NCBI RefSeq assembly: GCF_017875315.1
Contig: NZ_JAGGMM010000002.1
Location: 310,001 to 374,000 of the forward strand
Length of the DNA stretch: 64,000 nucleotides
Source: Methanomicrobium sp. W14
GTDB taxonomy: Archaea; Halobacteriota; Methanomicrobia; Methanomicrobiales; Methanomicrobiaceae
Direction: 5' to 3'
How positions within the stretch are numbered: the stretch's first letter is position 1; each line of letters begins with the position of its first letter. Made by a program: the position numbers and the translations under genes. The notes beneath the pieces were generated by a model. That model saw nothing but the letters and a program-made list of their open reading frames with translations. It was not told where the DNA came from and did not search any database. This document shows, piece after piece, positions 35,178-44,607 of the stretch.

Positions 35178-35954
35178 TCACGGTACCGGGAGCATGGGGT
35201 CATAGTAGATGTCATCAGATGAGTACACTGCATACAAAATGCCGGATGAATTTTTTGCGGCCTTTGTTGACTGAACCGGCTTTATGTATATCCCGTAGTT
35301 ATTTGCTGATTCCGACTGAAAGTTAACTGAAAAAATAAAATAATCAAAATTTTCATTTGTAAGGTCTCTGGAATAACCTAAAGACAGAATTTTTTCCCCG
35401 GGATAACTGTCGTCGTCAATTAAACCGGAATAGTAGTCCAGACTCCTTTTTGTTTCATTTCTGATTTCATTGCCGTTGAATATCAGATTAACGCTGTATT
35501 TTTTATCTTTAATCCGCACAGGAAGGACTGTGCTGTTGTCCTCTTTAAGCCCGAAATCTTTGAACTCAACAAGGTCACAGGTTGTAACACCGTAAGGGAT
35601 GTAGATTTCACCGTATTTTTCAGTGATGTAGCCGGGAATTGGAAGTGAGGTATTGTATCGTTCTTCTATCACGTTAGTGTACCCTGTGATATCGCATGCT
35701 ATGCCCGGGTTGGCGCTGAAATTTCCGGTTATTTCATAGTTGCCGGGGTTCTGGGAGTCCGGTGCAAAAACCGGTATTTCACCGCAAAGAAAAATAAGTG
35801 CTGAAAAAATTATAATGATGACTGCAAGAGCTATACATGCTACGGTGAGAGCTTTTTCCTGCTCAGTCAATTCCTGTTCGTCTCCCGGAAAAATTCTGGG
35901 TTTGAAAATTTTTCCTGATAAAAATTGAGGATATAATATATTATTTATTCTCAC
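35178..35954 (-). CDS. Membrane-anchored exported protein (258 aa)
   Basis: A single transmembrane helix (about 36-59) follows a short cytoplasmic part containing an EQELTEQEK segment. The remaining 200 residues lie outside and have many Asn/Tyr residues and possible glycosylation sites (NTS, NST, NET, NSS). A central stretch with TVLPVRIKDKKYSVNLIFNG faintly resembles the IPVTIDGVSYSMNL strand of the prodomain at 16-17 kb, but this is weak. No function can be assigned. Confidence 0.6.
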   Translation of the reverse strand: MRINNILYPQFLSGKIFKPRIFPGDEQELTEQEKALTVACIALAVIIIIFSALIFLCGEIPVFAPDSQNPGNYEITGNFSANPGIACDITGYTNVIEERYNTSLPIPGYITEKYGEIYIPYGVTTCDLVEFKDFGLKEDNSTVLPVRIKDKKYSVNLIFNGNEIRNETKRSLDYYSGLIDDDSYPGEKILSLGYSRDLTNENFDYFIFSVNFQSESANNYGIYIKPVQSTKAAKNSSGILYAVYSSDDIYYDPMLPVP

Positions 35955-36215
35955 TATGGAATTGAACTGTTGAAGAGGAAAATTCTTAAAATTCCCAAAA
36001 TATTATAGGATTCTCTTTTTGGATCAATGAAAAACAGAAGTAACAAAGATGACGATTAACATGAAAAATAAGATAATTTTGATGGAATTTCAGTGAGAGT
36101 GGAAAAAATCTAAAGTTATCACAATAATATTAAGTGATCAGACTGTAATCCTCAGTAGTAAGAATCTTTCTAAAATAGTCAATTGTGATCTTTTATAGAT
36201 AATAGCGGTGTTTAA

Positions 36216-36854
36216 ATGGAAAATAAGAAAAAACTAACAATTTTTGTGTCATCTACTGTGTATGGTTTTGAGGAACTTTTAGATAAAACTTACACACTTT
36301 TGACTAAATATGGTTATGAGGTCTGGATGTCACATAAAGGAACAGTTCCAGTTTTTTCCGATCGCTCTGCTTTTGAGAATTGCATCAACGCAGTAGTAAA
36401 TTGTGATCTGTTTCTAGGATTGATAACTCCATTTTATGGATCTGGAAGAAATGGTGAAGAAATTTCTATAACGCATCAGGAGTTAAAAAAGGCTATTGAG
36501 CTGAATAAACCACGCTGGTTATTAGTTCATGATCATGTAGTTTTCGCCAAATCGCTTCTTAAATATTTAGGATATGACACTAAATTAAGCAGAAAAAAAC
36601 TTTCCTTAGGAAAAAACCGTATTTTTGATGATCTCCGTGTTATTGATATGTATGAGGAAGCACTAATTTCACAAAAGCCTCTTTCAAAGCGGAGTGGGAA
36701 CTGGGTTCAAAAGTATTATTCTGATGATGATGTCATCATTTTTGCAAATGCACAATTTTTCCGCTACCAAGAGGTTGAAGCATTTGTAAAAGAAAATTTT
36801 GAAGACTATAATCATGTCTCTAAAGCAATACGTGACTCTGGAGGTAGATTATGA
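36216..36854 (+). CDS. DUF4062 (TIR-like) protein of an AT-rich cassette
   Basis: The 212-residue protein has the DUF4062 start TIFVSSTVYGFEELLDK (about 8-24) and a strand-turn region VNCDLFLGLITPFYGS, followed by ISITHQELKKAIELNKPRWLLVHD. The order of strands and the Glu in THQE resemble TIR-type NAD hydrolases, which is an inference. DUF4062 proteins often occur with NTPases in bacterial and archaeal conflict systems. It overlaps the next gene by ATGA, and the pair is AT-richer than its surroundings, a sign of acquisition. A nucleotide-sensing or NAD-cleaving effector role is possible. Confidence 0.75.
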   Translation: MENKKKLTIFVSSTVYGFEELLDKTYTLLTKYGYEVWMSHKGTVPVFSDRSAFENCINAVVNCDLFLGLITPFYGSGRNGEEISITHQELKKAIELNKPRWLLVHDHVVFAKSLLKYLGYDTKLSRKKLSLGKNRIFDDLRVIDMYEEALISQKPLSKRSGNWVQKYYSDDDVIIFANAQFFRYQEVEAFVKENFEDYNHVSKAIRDSGGRL

Positions 36855-38290
36855 AATTCAATAAGCTTAATGAGTACCTAATGCTTGGGGAAGAGGGGCA
36901 AAATATTGAATTCAAAGAAAAATGTCAGAATATTTCACATGTCGGCAAGATCGTCTGTGGTTTTTTGAACACATCTGGAGGATATATCTTATGTGGAGTG
37001 GATGAAACCGGTAATATTAAAGGGATCAATATAACCAAATCAAGATTAAATAGTATTGAAAAAAATTTTCAACAAAATATCTCACCAAAAGTTCTTATTT
37101 CCGTTGAATTGACTGAAATTGAAGGAAAATATATTCTTGTCATAGAAGTTCCTGCAGGTAAGGATGTACCCTATGCATATGATGACATCGTTTACATCAG
37201 GGCAGATAATATTACAAAAAAAGCTGACATTTATACAGTTCAGGATATGATCCTCCGTAAACAAATTGAAACTGAAAGATGGGAACGACGTTTCTCAACG
37301 GCCAATATCAATGATGATTTAGATCAAACTGAAATATTTTCAACAGTGAAAGAATTATCCAGTCGCTTCAAATTTCGGGATAGAGATAACACAAGTATGA
37401 TTCTTGAGGACTTATCTGTCTCTAAATATGGTCGTTTAACAAATGGTGGAGACGTCCTTTTTGGAAAGAACCCTGCAATTAGATATCCACAAGTTCGTGT
37501 TCGTGCTTCATGCTATACGTCTGATAAATCTGATGAAAATTATAAAGATTTAAAATCATTTGAGGGACCTCTGATTTCGACTCTTGAAGATGTATTTCTC
37601 TTTATACAGAGGAATACGCCCACGAAATCACATTTTAGCCTCAATGATCTAAAACGTGAAGATAAATCACTTTATCCACCTGCTGCGATTCGTGAAGGTC
37701 TCGTAAATGCTTTTGTTCACCGAGATTATAGTAATTTTGCAGGAGGGATTATAGTCAGCATTTATCCAAACAGACTGGAAATTAATAATACTGGTACTCT
37801 TCCTGATGGTGTCACATTAGGTAAACTTTCATCAGGGCAGATCTCAGTCTTGAGGAACCCTGATATAGCTCATGTTGTTTATCTGCGGGGATTAATGGAA
37901 AAGATGGGGCGCGGTAGTATAATGATCCAAAAATCTTGTGTAGATCATGGATTACCTATTCCCAGATGGTTCTGTGATAAGAACGGCGTTACTTTAATTT
38001 TCTATGCCCCGGAAGTTGCCCCGGAAGTTGCCCCGGAAGTTGCCCCGGAAGTTGCCCCGGAAGTCATAAAAGTATTACAAGTTTTAAAAGGAGAAATGTC
38101 ACGCAAAGAGCTTCAAAAAAGTTTAAATCTAAAAGATGCTGAAAACTTTAGGAAAAAATACTTACTCCCCTCAATTAAAGGAGGATATATTGAAATGACA
38201 ATTCCAGAGAAACCAAATAGCAGAAATCAAAAATATTGTCTAGAGAATAAAGGTAAAAAAATTTTAAAGTTACTTGAATTAGATTCATAG
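36851..38290 (+). CDS. AlbA_2/Schlafen-type GHKL ATPase (COG2865-like)
   Basis: The 479-residue protein has an AlbA_2 (Schlafen-like) N-terminal domain (about 14-125; EEGQNIEFKEKC, GFLNTSGGYILCGVDE), and a HATPase_c_4 domain (about 270-385; N-box REGLVNAFVHRDYSN, GTLPDG, LRGLMEKMGRGS). Five APEV repeats (about 386-405) and a C-terminal winged-helix-like segment follow. Such proteins are usually called transcriptional regulators or DNA-binding ATPases and recur in defence loci. It is coupled to the DUF4062 gene by a 4-bp overlap, suggesting a sensor/effector pair. Confidence 0.8.
   Translation: MKFNKLNEYLMLGEEGQNIEFKEKCQNISHVGKIVCGFLNTSGGYILCGVDETGNIKGINITKSRLNSIEKNFQQNISPKVLISVELTEIEGKYILVIEVPAGKDVPYAYDDIVYIRADNITKKADIYTVQDMILRKQIETERWERRFSTANINDDLDQTEIFSTVKELSSRFKFRDRDNTSMILEDLSVSKYGRLTNGGDVLFGKNPAIRYPQVRVRASCYTSDKSDENYKDLKSFEGPLISTLEDVFLFIQRNTPTKSHFSLNDLKREDKSLYPPAAIREGLVNAFVHRDYSNFAGGIIVSIYPNRLEINNTGTLPDGVTLGKLSSGQISVLRNPDIAHVVYLRGLMEKMGRGSIMIQKSCVDHGLPIPRWFCDKNGVTLIFYAPEVAPEVAPEVAPEVAPEVIKVLQVLKGEMSRKELQKSLNLKDAENFRKKYLLPSIKGGYIEMTIPEKPNSRNQKYCLENKGKKILKLLELDS
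38006..38065 (+). repeat. Five tandem 12-bp repeats coding APEV
   Basis: GCCCCGGAAGTT is repeated five times (the last ends GTC). It encodes Ala-Pro-Glu-Val units linking the ATPase and C-terminal domain. The unit is a multiple of three, so copy-number change alters linker length without breaking the frame. The repeat is markedly GC-rich within an AT-rich gene. Confidence 0.95.
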
Positions 38291-38602
38291 ATTAAACAAA
38301 TATTGACTTTGGAGATATTTTTTTGAAAAATATCATTTTGAAGGATTGACCATGATCACTATCCTAACATCATAATGTAATGGGGCAAAAGTTACACAAT
38401 TACCTAAATTTATTATAACCTCAAAAACCTCCTGTTTTTCCACAAAATTACTACCTGCAAAAAATCCGCACCAGCTGCTACTTGTAAAAGAGGAATATAC
38501 GGTTAGTCAGCGGTGATTTTTGGATACAGGATAACAAACTGCATAAAGTCTTTTGCCGGAAGGATTAGCTGAAAAAACAGGTCTCTAAAAAAAGCAAAAA
38601 AA
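38291..38602. other. Intergenic stretch right of the DUF4062/AlbA_2 cassette
   Basis: 312 bp without a recognisable gene, tRNA or attachment-site repeat. Contains ATAACCTCAAAAACCTCCTG (about 38415-38434) of unknown meaning. It separates the cassette from the 3' end of atpD. Confidence 0.35.
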
Positions 38603-39235
38603 TTATTTAGCCTGGGCCTTGGCCCGGATCTTTTTGAGACGGACAATCTCGTCTCTTTCCATCTCATCAAGCCTCATCTTGATGAAGTCACGTCCCTCGC
38701 AGAGTTCAGGGATGACCTTGAACTCAAGGGCATTAACACGGCGTTTTGTGGACTCTATTTCGTCCAGGAGACGCTTCATGGTGGTCTCGATTTCAGCCGC
38801 CTCGATGATTGCCTCGACAAGCTCCTCAAAAGCCGTCGCGGTCTCATCGATTACGGCGGACGAACCGAGGATACCGTAGCCGCGGCCTGTAACAGTCTTT
38901 ATGACTGACGAAGCCTCGATATCAGGGACGACGACACCCATGATATTCTTCTCCTTCAAAGAGATCTGTGGGTTTTCCTTGACAGCCATTGCAGCCGCCT
39001 TAACCCTGATTGACCCTTCAACCGTGTTTGCAACCGCAATCGTTTTGGTTGCATGTTCATAGCCCTCGGCAAGAGCACCCCTGCTCTTCTTGGCCTCTTC
39101 AAGCACCTTGAAGAACTCAAGGATTAGTCCGTCGCGCTTCATCTTGAGGATGTTGTACCCGCGTTCGGAGAGCTTAATCTTCTTTTTAAGGTTTATTAGT
39201 TCTGAACGTGTAGGTTTTACATCTTTAAGCGCCAT
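38603..39235 (-). CDS. atpD: A-type ATP synthase subunit D
   Basis: The 210-residue subunit D forms the central stalk that turns inside the A3B3 head. It begins with the conserved helix KPTRSELINLKKKIKLSERG, contains long coiled-coil-like helices and ends with a basic tail. It is the last gene of the operon HIKECFABD; a separate subunit G gene, found after D in some Methanosarcina operons, is not present downstream. Confidence 0.95.
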   Translation of the reverse strand: MALKDVKPTRSELINLKKKIKLSERGYNILKMKRDGLILEFFKVLEEAKKSRGALAEGYEHATKTIAVANTVEGSIRVKAAAMAVKENPQISLKEKNIMGVVVPDIEASSVIKTVTGRGYGILGSSAVIDETATAFEELVEAIIEAAEIETTMKRLLDEIESTKRRVNALEFKVIPELCEGRDFIKMRLDEMERDEIVRLKKIRAKAQAK

Positions 39236-39244
39236 ATCCAGGGA

Positions 39245-40630
39245 TCACTCCTTCTTTCTGTATTTCGGGTGATACTTCTGGATAAGGTCGCGGTCGATAC
39301 GCGTAAGCTGCTCTTCCGGAAGTGTTGCCAGAAGTTCCCATCCGATGTCAAGCGAGTCTGCAATGGAGCGGTCCTCGTCATGGCCCTGGCGGACGAACTT
39401 GTTTTCGAAGAGGTCGGCAAACTCCAAAAAGCGCTGGTCACGCTCTGAAAGTGCGTCCTTTCCGACGATTGCAACAAGACCACGGAGGTCGACACCCTCT
39501 GCGTATCCGGCGTACATCTGATCAGATACCTTCTTGTGGTCGTCACGCGTCTTTCCGGCACCGATACCAAGGTTCATCAGACGTGACAGTGAAGGCATGA
39601 CGTTTATAGGCGGGTATATGCCCTTCCTGTGAAGCTCACGGCTTACCACAATCTGGCCTTCCGTGATGTATCCCGACAGGTCAGGAATCGGGTGAGTTAT
39701 ATCGTCACCTGGCATGGTCAGGATTGAAAGCTGTGTAACCGAGCCTTTTTTACCTTTGATGATACCTGCACGCTCATACAGAGATGCAAGATCGGTATAC
39801 ATGTAACCCGGATATCCACGCCTTCCCGGGACCTCTTCACGGGCAGCACCTATCTGGCGCAGTGCCTCACAGTAGTTTGTCATATCCGTAAGGATGACAA
39901 GCACATGGTAACCGAGCTCGAAAGCAAGGTATTCGGCCGTTGTAAGAGCAAGACGCGGTGTTATGATACGCTCTACAGCAGGGTCGTCGGCAAGGTTAAG
40001 GAACACGACGGCGTGCTCAAGAGCACCTGTACGCTCGAAGTCGGCCATGAACTGGTTTTCTTCTTCCTTTGTGATACCCATAGCCGCAAAGACAACAGCG
40101 AACTCTTCCGAAGAGCCCGGAACCTTTGCCTGACGTGCTATCTGAAGAGCAATCTCATTGTGCGGCAGACCTGAACCGGAGAAGATAGGAAGCTTCTGAC
40201 CACGGACAAGTGTGTTTGTCGCATCGATTGTCGATATACCTGTCTGGATAAACTCTGACGGGGATGCACGTGCATACGGGTTGATAGCTGCACCGTTGAT
40301 GTCAAGCCTCTTTTCAGGGACGATATCGGGGCCGCCGTCTTTTGGCTTACCCGCACCGGACAGGATACGTCCGAGCATTTCCTTTCCGACAGGCATCTTG
40401 ATGGTCTCGCCTGTAAAGCGGACTCCCGAGTCCTTGCCTATACCGGCAGTCGACTCGAAGACCTGGACACAGACAATCTCATCTGAAGTATCAAGAACCT
40501 GGCCACGCTTTACCGTGCCGTCAGACTGGACAATGTTTACAAGCTCATTGTACCCTACAGGCTCGGTCTTCTCGACGAATACAAGCGGTCCCTGGATCTT
40601 GGTAATTGTGCGATATTCCTTCATTTCCAA
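39245..40630 (-). CDS. atpB: A-type ATP synthase subunit B
   Basis: The 461-residue regulatory subunit lacks a Walker A loop: the equivalent region reads [14 protein letters not shown], as in other archaeal B subunits. Typical stretches are [21 protein letters not shown] and [20 protein letters not shown]. It alternates with subunit A in the catalytic hexamer. It starts 1 bp after atpA stops and lies 9 bp before atpD. Confidence 0.97.
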   Translation of the reverse strand: MEMKEYRTITKIQGPLVFVEKTEPVGYNELVNIVQSDGTVKRGQVLDTSDEIVCVQVFESTAGIGKDSGVRFTGETIKMPVGKEMLGRILSGAGKPKDGGPDIVPEKRLDINGAAINPYARASPSEFIQTGISTIDATNTLVRGQKLPIFSGSGLPHNEIALQIARQAKVPGSSEEFAVVFAAMGITKEEENQFMADFERTGALEHAVVFLNLADDPAVERIITPRLALTTAEYLAFELGYHVLVILTDMTNYCEALRQIGAAREEVPGRRGYPGYMYTDLASLYERAGIIKGKKGSVTQLSILTMPGDDITHPIPDLSGYITEGQIVVSRELHRKGIYPPINVMPSLSRLMNLGIGAGKTRDDHKKVSDQMYAGYAEGVDLRGLVAIVGKDALSERDQRFLEFADLFENKFVRQGHDEDRSIADSLDIGWELLATLPEEQLTRIDRDLIQKYHPKYRKKE

Positions 40631-42379
40631 TCAGGCCTCCTTAATCTTTGCAAACTCTTTTTCCATGTCTTTGAGAATCTTCTCAAGTTCTGGCTTGTAG
40701 TCTGCAACGTACTTTAAGCGTGCAAGCTCGTTCTTGGACTTGATGGCGATAATCGCCGCAATCGGGAATCCTGATTTCTGCGTAGAGTATGCAAGGTCTG
40801 CATATTTTCTGATGGACTTCATCAGGTCGAACTGCTTCTCCATCGAACAGTATGCATCAACGGGGTCGAAAGCGTTCTGCTGCAAAAAGACCTCACGGAT
40901 CATACGTGCGACTTCGATTGTGACCTGTTCCGCCTCAGGAAGTGCGTCTGAACCTACAAGCTGTACAATTTCCTGGAGTTCGGATTCCTTCTGCAAAACC
41001 TCCATCGCCCATGACCTTAACGGGTTGAGTTCAGGTGAGACGTTCTCATCGTAGTAGTTTGCAAGAGCGTTAAGGTAAAGTGAGTACGAGTTCAGCCAGT
41101 TGATGGCCGGGAAGTGACGTCTCTGCGAGAGTTTTGCATCCAGGGCCCAGAAGCACTTTACGATACGAAGAGTGTTCTGGGTAACAGGTTCCGAGAAATC
41201 ACCACCTGGTGGTGATACGGCACCGATAACGGTTACTGATCCCATCTTGCCGCAGAGAGCGTCAACACGTCCTGCACGTTCGTAGAACTCGGAAAGACGA
41301 GCTGACAGGTATGCCGGATAACCCTCTTCACCGGGCATCTCTTCAAGACGTGACGAAATTTCACGCATTGCCTCTGCCCAGCGTGACGTTGAGTCAGCCA
41401 TCAGGGATACATCGTATCCCATATCACGGAAGTACTCCGCGATTGTGATACCTGTATAAACCGATGCCTCACGTGCTGCAACAGGCATGTTCGAGGTGTT
41501 TGCGATAAGAATTGTCCTCTCCATCAGAGGCTTTCCGCTCTTCGGGTCCTCAAGCTCAGGGAACTCGGTTAAAACCTCGGTCATCTCGTTTCCACGCTCT
41601 CCGCACCCGATGTAGACTACAATCTCGGCATCGGACCACTTTGCAAGCGACTGCTGCGTAACTGTCTTTCCCGATCCGAACGGACCCGGGATTGCAGCCG
41701 TACCGCCCTTTGCAATCGGGAAAAGACCGTCGAGGATACGAAGACCTGTAATAAGCGGTACATCAGGGTTCTTCTTTTCGATGTATGGTCTCGGGACACG
41801 TACAGGCCACTTCTGCATCATGGTCACTTCTTCGCCGGAATCAAGGACACAGACAACTTCGTCAATTGTGAAGTTCCCTTTTTTGATTTCTTTGACTTTG
41901 CCGCCCTTAAAGTTCGGCGGGACCATAATCTTTGTGACTATGTTTGTCTCCTGGACCTCTCCGATGATAGCTCCCGGACCTGCCGCATCGCCTTTTTTGA
42001 CGACAGGCTTAAACTCCCATTTCTTTTCATGGTCAAGACCCGGTGCGTTTACACCGCGCTCGATGAAGCTGCCCATCTTTTCCATGAGCACCTCGAGCGG
42101 CCTCTGAATACCATCATAGATACTTGTCAGAAGACCCGGTCCAAGCTCAACTGCCAGGGAGAGCCCGGTATTTTCAACCGGCTCGCCCGGGCGGATTCCG
42201 TCGGTCGCCTCGTAGACCTGGATGATGACGTTATCGCCGTCTATTTTGATAACCTCACCCATAAGTTGTTCGTTGCCTACCCTGACCACATCATACATAT
42301 GTGCTTCAAGGTCTACGGCTGTAACGACCGGCCCGGAAATCCTTTTTAGAATTCCTTTAGATTTTCCTTTTACTTCCAC
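40631..42379 (-). CDS. atpA: A-type ATP synthase catalytic subunit A
   Basis: The 582-residue catalytic subunit has the Walker [13 protein letters not shown] (about 233-244), the non-homologous insertion of A/V-type A subunits near 115-185 and [21 protein letters not shown]. It makes ATP from ADP and phosphate driven by ion flow through the membrane part. No intein is present. It overlaps atpF by 10 bp. Confidence 0.98.
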   Translation of the reverse strand: MEVKGKSKGILKRISGPVVTAVDLEAHMYDVVRVGNEQLMGEVIKIDGDNVIIQVYEATDGIRPGEPVENTGLSLAVELGPGLLTSIYDGIQRPLEVLMEKMGSFIERGVNAPGLDHEKKWEFKPVVKKGDAAGPGAIIGEVQETNIVTKIMVPPNFKGGKVKEIKKGNFTIDEVVCVLDSGEEVTMMQKWPVRVPRPYIEKKNPDVPLITGLRILDGLFPIAKGGTAAIPGPFGSGKTVTQQSLAKWSDAEIVVYIGCGERGNEMTEVLTEFPELEDPKSGKPLMERTILIANTSNMPVAAREASVYTGITIAEYFRDMGYDVSLMADSTSRWAEAMREISSRLEEMPGEEGYPAYLSARLSEFYERAGRVDALCGKMGSVTVIGAVSPPGGDFSEPVTQNTLRIVKCFWALDAKLSQRRHFPAINWLNSYSLYLNALANYYDENVSPELNPLRSWAMEVLQKESELQEIVQLVGSDALPEAEQVTIEVARMIREVFLQQNAFDPVDAYCSMEKQFDLMKSIRKYADLAYSTQKSGFPIAAIIAIKSKNELARLKYVADYKPELEKILKDMEKEFAKIKEA

Positions 42380-42672
42380 AGATCAACACCCACTGATCTC
42401 TTAATTCTCTCTCTCATGGAAATGCCTCCCGTCTCCTCTCCGATGGTGATAACGGTCGGCTTTACAGACTCCGAAAGCGTGGTGCGAAGCCTAAACGACA
42501 GTTTCTGCATGTCTTCGCCTTTAAGAACTATGATTCCCACGTCCTTGTCGCCGAGAACCTTTGTGACCTGGTCGGCAAACGCCTCATCGGTGTCTGCCGC
42601 GTAGGTCTTCTGGATGCCGGCAAGGCGGAATCCGAGTATGAACTCGCTGTTACCAACTACTGCTATTTCCAT
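42370..42672 (-). CDS. atpF: A-type ATP synthase subunit F
   Basis: The 100-residue subunit F starts [20 protein letters not shown], as in other archaea, and ends with [14 protein letters not shown]. It belongs to the central rotor stalk with D. It overlaps atpC by 23 bp and atpA by 10 bp, which implies coupled translation. Confidence 0.95.
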   Translation of the reverse strand: MEIAVVGNSEFILGFRLAGIQKTYAADTDEAFADQVTKVLGDKDVGIIVLKGEDMQKLSFRLRTTLSESVKPTVITIGEETGGISMRERIKRSVGVDLWK

Positions 42673-43732
42673 TAAGCACCACCATACAGGCCTTTATATT
42701 CTCGTTTGGAAGGTTCGATTCCTTTCCGCGTGCTATGGCGCGAAGGTTCGTGACTTCGTAATGCTTCATCTCGAGGTAGAGGAGAATCGGTGCAACGGAC
42801 ATAGGGTAGAGCTTTGAAAGCCTGTCCATTTCGGCAAGTTTTGCCGTGATAAGACCTACCTCAAGCTCCTGCACCGGTTTTTTCTCGCTTACAGCCTCAA
42901 ATACTGCATCAAACGAACCTGTCTTCATCCTCTTCTTTACGGAATCTATCATCTCATCAATGTTTTCCATTCCTGAGAAACGGACGAGTTCATCGGCGGA
43001 GAAGCTTCCGCCATCAATCAGAAGATTTCTGATAGATTCGGTGTCTGTCTCACCTTTAACGCGGAAGACGGTCTCAAGGTTCTTCGTGTCAATATCAAGC
43101 CTGACATATTTGAGGAAGGCATGCCCTCCCCTGACACCGCTCTTGGACTCCTTTATGAGAATTGCATAATACGCCTTGTAAAGTTCGTTTTCCATCCGTG
43201 AAAAAGACCCTGACTCAACAGCTGCCGCAATCTCCTGCTCGAATACGTCATAGAGCATGTGGCCTTTCAGGCTGTCTATAATTCTGTCTGTTGAGTCTTC
43301 TGCGAGGAGTTTGTCAAGACTGTCCTTGTCAAGACTTCCGGCGGGAATTAAAATCTCCTTTATTTTGCCTGCGGAAACTCCCTGGTTCTTTCCCCTGAGG
43401 ATTGTGAGCATGTTAAGGATATCCCATTTTAAAAGGTAGCTCTTTGTAAAAGCCTTGAGATGTCCGGGTACAAGTGCTATTATTCTCTGGTACTCCTTTG
43501 CAAGGTTCCATGAGAGTCCAATCTCCATGAGATCAATGCCGGAGAACGATGAGGCGAGCTCATCTATTTCCGTTTTATAGTTCGTTTCCTCGATGAAACG
43601 GGCTATTTCCGGGAGCTCCATATTAAGCATCCTCATATACTCTTCATGCGGAAGGAGAGATGCCTTCCTGACCCGCATACGTGTGCAGGCGTATATGTAG
43701 GGAGCCGGGCCTGTAGTATTAACTGCAGCCAT
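42650..43732 (-). CDS. atpC: A-type ATP synthase subunit C
   Basis: The 360-residue subunit C (d-like) links the central stalk to the membrane ring. It has an all-helical three-fold repeat; recognisable parts are the [16 protein letters not shown] start and [19 protein letters not shown] end. It lies between atpE and atpF. Confidence 0.93.
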   Translation of the reverse strand: MAAVNTTGPAPYIYACTRMRVRKASLLPHEEYMRMLNMELPEIARFIEETNYKTEIDELASSFSGIDLMEIGLSWNLAKEYQRIIALVPGHLKAFTKSYLLKWDILNMLTILRGKNQGVSAGKIKEILIPAGSLDKDSLDKLLAEDSTDRIIDSLKGHMLYDVFEQEIAAAVESGSFSRMENELYKAYYAILIKESKSGVRGGHAFLKYVRLDIDTKNLETVFRVKGETDTESIRNLLIDGGSFSADELVRFSGMENIDEMIDSVKKRMKTGSFDAVFEAVSEKKPVQELEVGLITAKLAEMDRLSKLYPMSVAPILLYLEMKHYEVTNLRAIARGKESNLPNENIKACMVVLNGNSSSW

Positions 43733-43745
43733 TAGCTAATCCCCT

Positions 43746-44324
43746 CTACTTAAACAGAGCCTCTGATGCGTCTTTAAGCCCGGTCTCCCAGACCTCCGAA
43801 AGATAGGCGCCGTAACTGAAGTCCAGCTGAAGCAGCCCGTCTTTGCTCTCGGCGATGACGCCACCGGAGATATCTTTTGTTCCAGCCAGTGTAAATCCGG
43901 ATAAAGTCTTAAGTTCGGATATTGCAGACTCTACTGCTTCTTTATCACGTTTGTTGCAGTAGAGAACACCTTCTCCAAGCTCTTTTGCAGCGGCCTTGCA
44001 AAGCTCCCTGACGGCTTTTTTGTGGAAATCACCGGGCAGGTCATCTATTGCGTTGACTGTTGCCTTGTGGACCATGTCCAGAAGGTCTTTTTCGGCGTTG
44101 AGAACCTCTCTTTTGACCGCAAGATTTGCAGCCGCAGTCTCCCTTGATATAATCTGGGACGACTGGCGGTTTGCCTCCTCTTCTGCCGCTGTTTTAATTG
44201 CAACAACCTTAGAGTTTGCCTCGGATAGAATCCTGCCGGATTCAGCCTTTGCTTCTGCCTTTATAGCCGCAGCTTCCTTATTGCCTTTGTCCTTAATTTC
44301 ACCGACTACAGCATCCAATGCCAT
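43746..44324 (-). CDS. atpE: A-type ATP synthase subunit E
   Basis: The subunit has a long N-terminal Ala/Lys/Glu helix (about 5-100) and a small globular end with GGVIAESKDGLLQLDFSYGA, as expected for the peripheral stalk, where it pairs with subunit H. The ATG at 44324 (192 aa) is preferred; a TTG 6 bp upstream lies nearer to the AGGAG motif and cannot be excluded. Confidence 0.93.
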   Translation of the reverse strand: MALDAVVGEIKDKGNKEAAAIKAEAKAESGRILSEANSKVVAIKTAAEEEANRQSSQIISRETAAANLAVKREVLNAEKDLLDMVHKATVNAIDDLPGDFHKKAVRELCKAAAKELGEGVLYCNKRDKEAVESAISELKTLSGFTLAGTKDISGGVIAESKDGLLQLDFSYGAYLSEVWETGLKDASEALFK

Positions 44325-44351
44325 TGTCAAATCTACTCCTTGTATACCCGT

Positions 44352-44603
44352 TTATGTAAAGAGGAGAAGAAGTGCAACAACAAGACCAAAGATAACGACT
44401 GTCTCGGGGATAACGGTGAACAGAAGTGCAAGACCGAACATTTCCTTGTTCTCTGCTGTCGCACCTACTGCCGCACCACCTATACCGAGCTGTGCGAGAC
44501 CTGTTCCCATACCTGCAAGTCCTACTGCAAGACCTGCACCAATTGCTTTAAATCCAACTGCGGATGCCTGAGCAACTTCAACTGTCATACCTTCAACTAC
44601 CAT
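44352..44603 (-). CDS. atpK: A-type ATP synthase ring subunit K (c)
   Basis: The 83-residue protein has two transmembrane helices linked by a loop (GATAENKEMFG), the single-hairpin form. Helix one has a Gln (GLAQLG, residue 38) and helix two IPETVVIF with Glu67-Thr68. A Gln plus Glu-Thr set resembles sodium-binding c-subunits, so Na+ coupling is plausible though not proven. A 17-residue start precedes the first helix. It lies just before atpI (4-bp gap). Confidence 0.93.
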   Translation of the reverse strand: MVVEGMTVEVAQASAVGFKAIGAGLAVGLAGMGTGLAQLGIGGAAVGATAENKEMFGLALLFTVIPETVVIFGLVVALLLLFT

Positions 44604-44607
44604 TATA

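Noticed and set aside
38006-38065. Short tandem repeats as a CRISPR
   Set aside because: The 12-bp units are contiguous with no spacers and lie in frame within a coding sequence.
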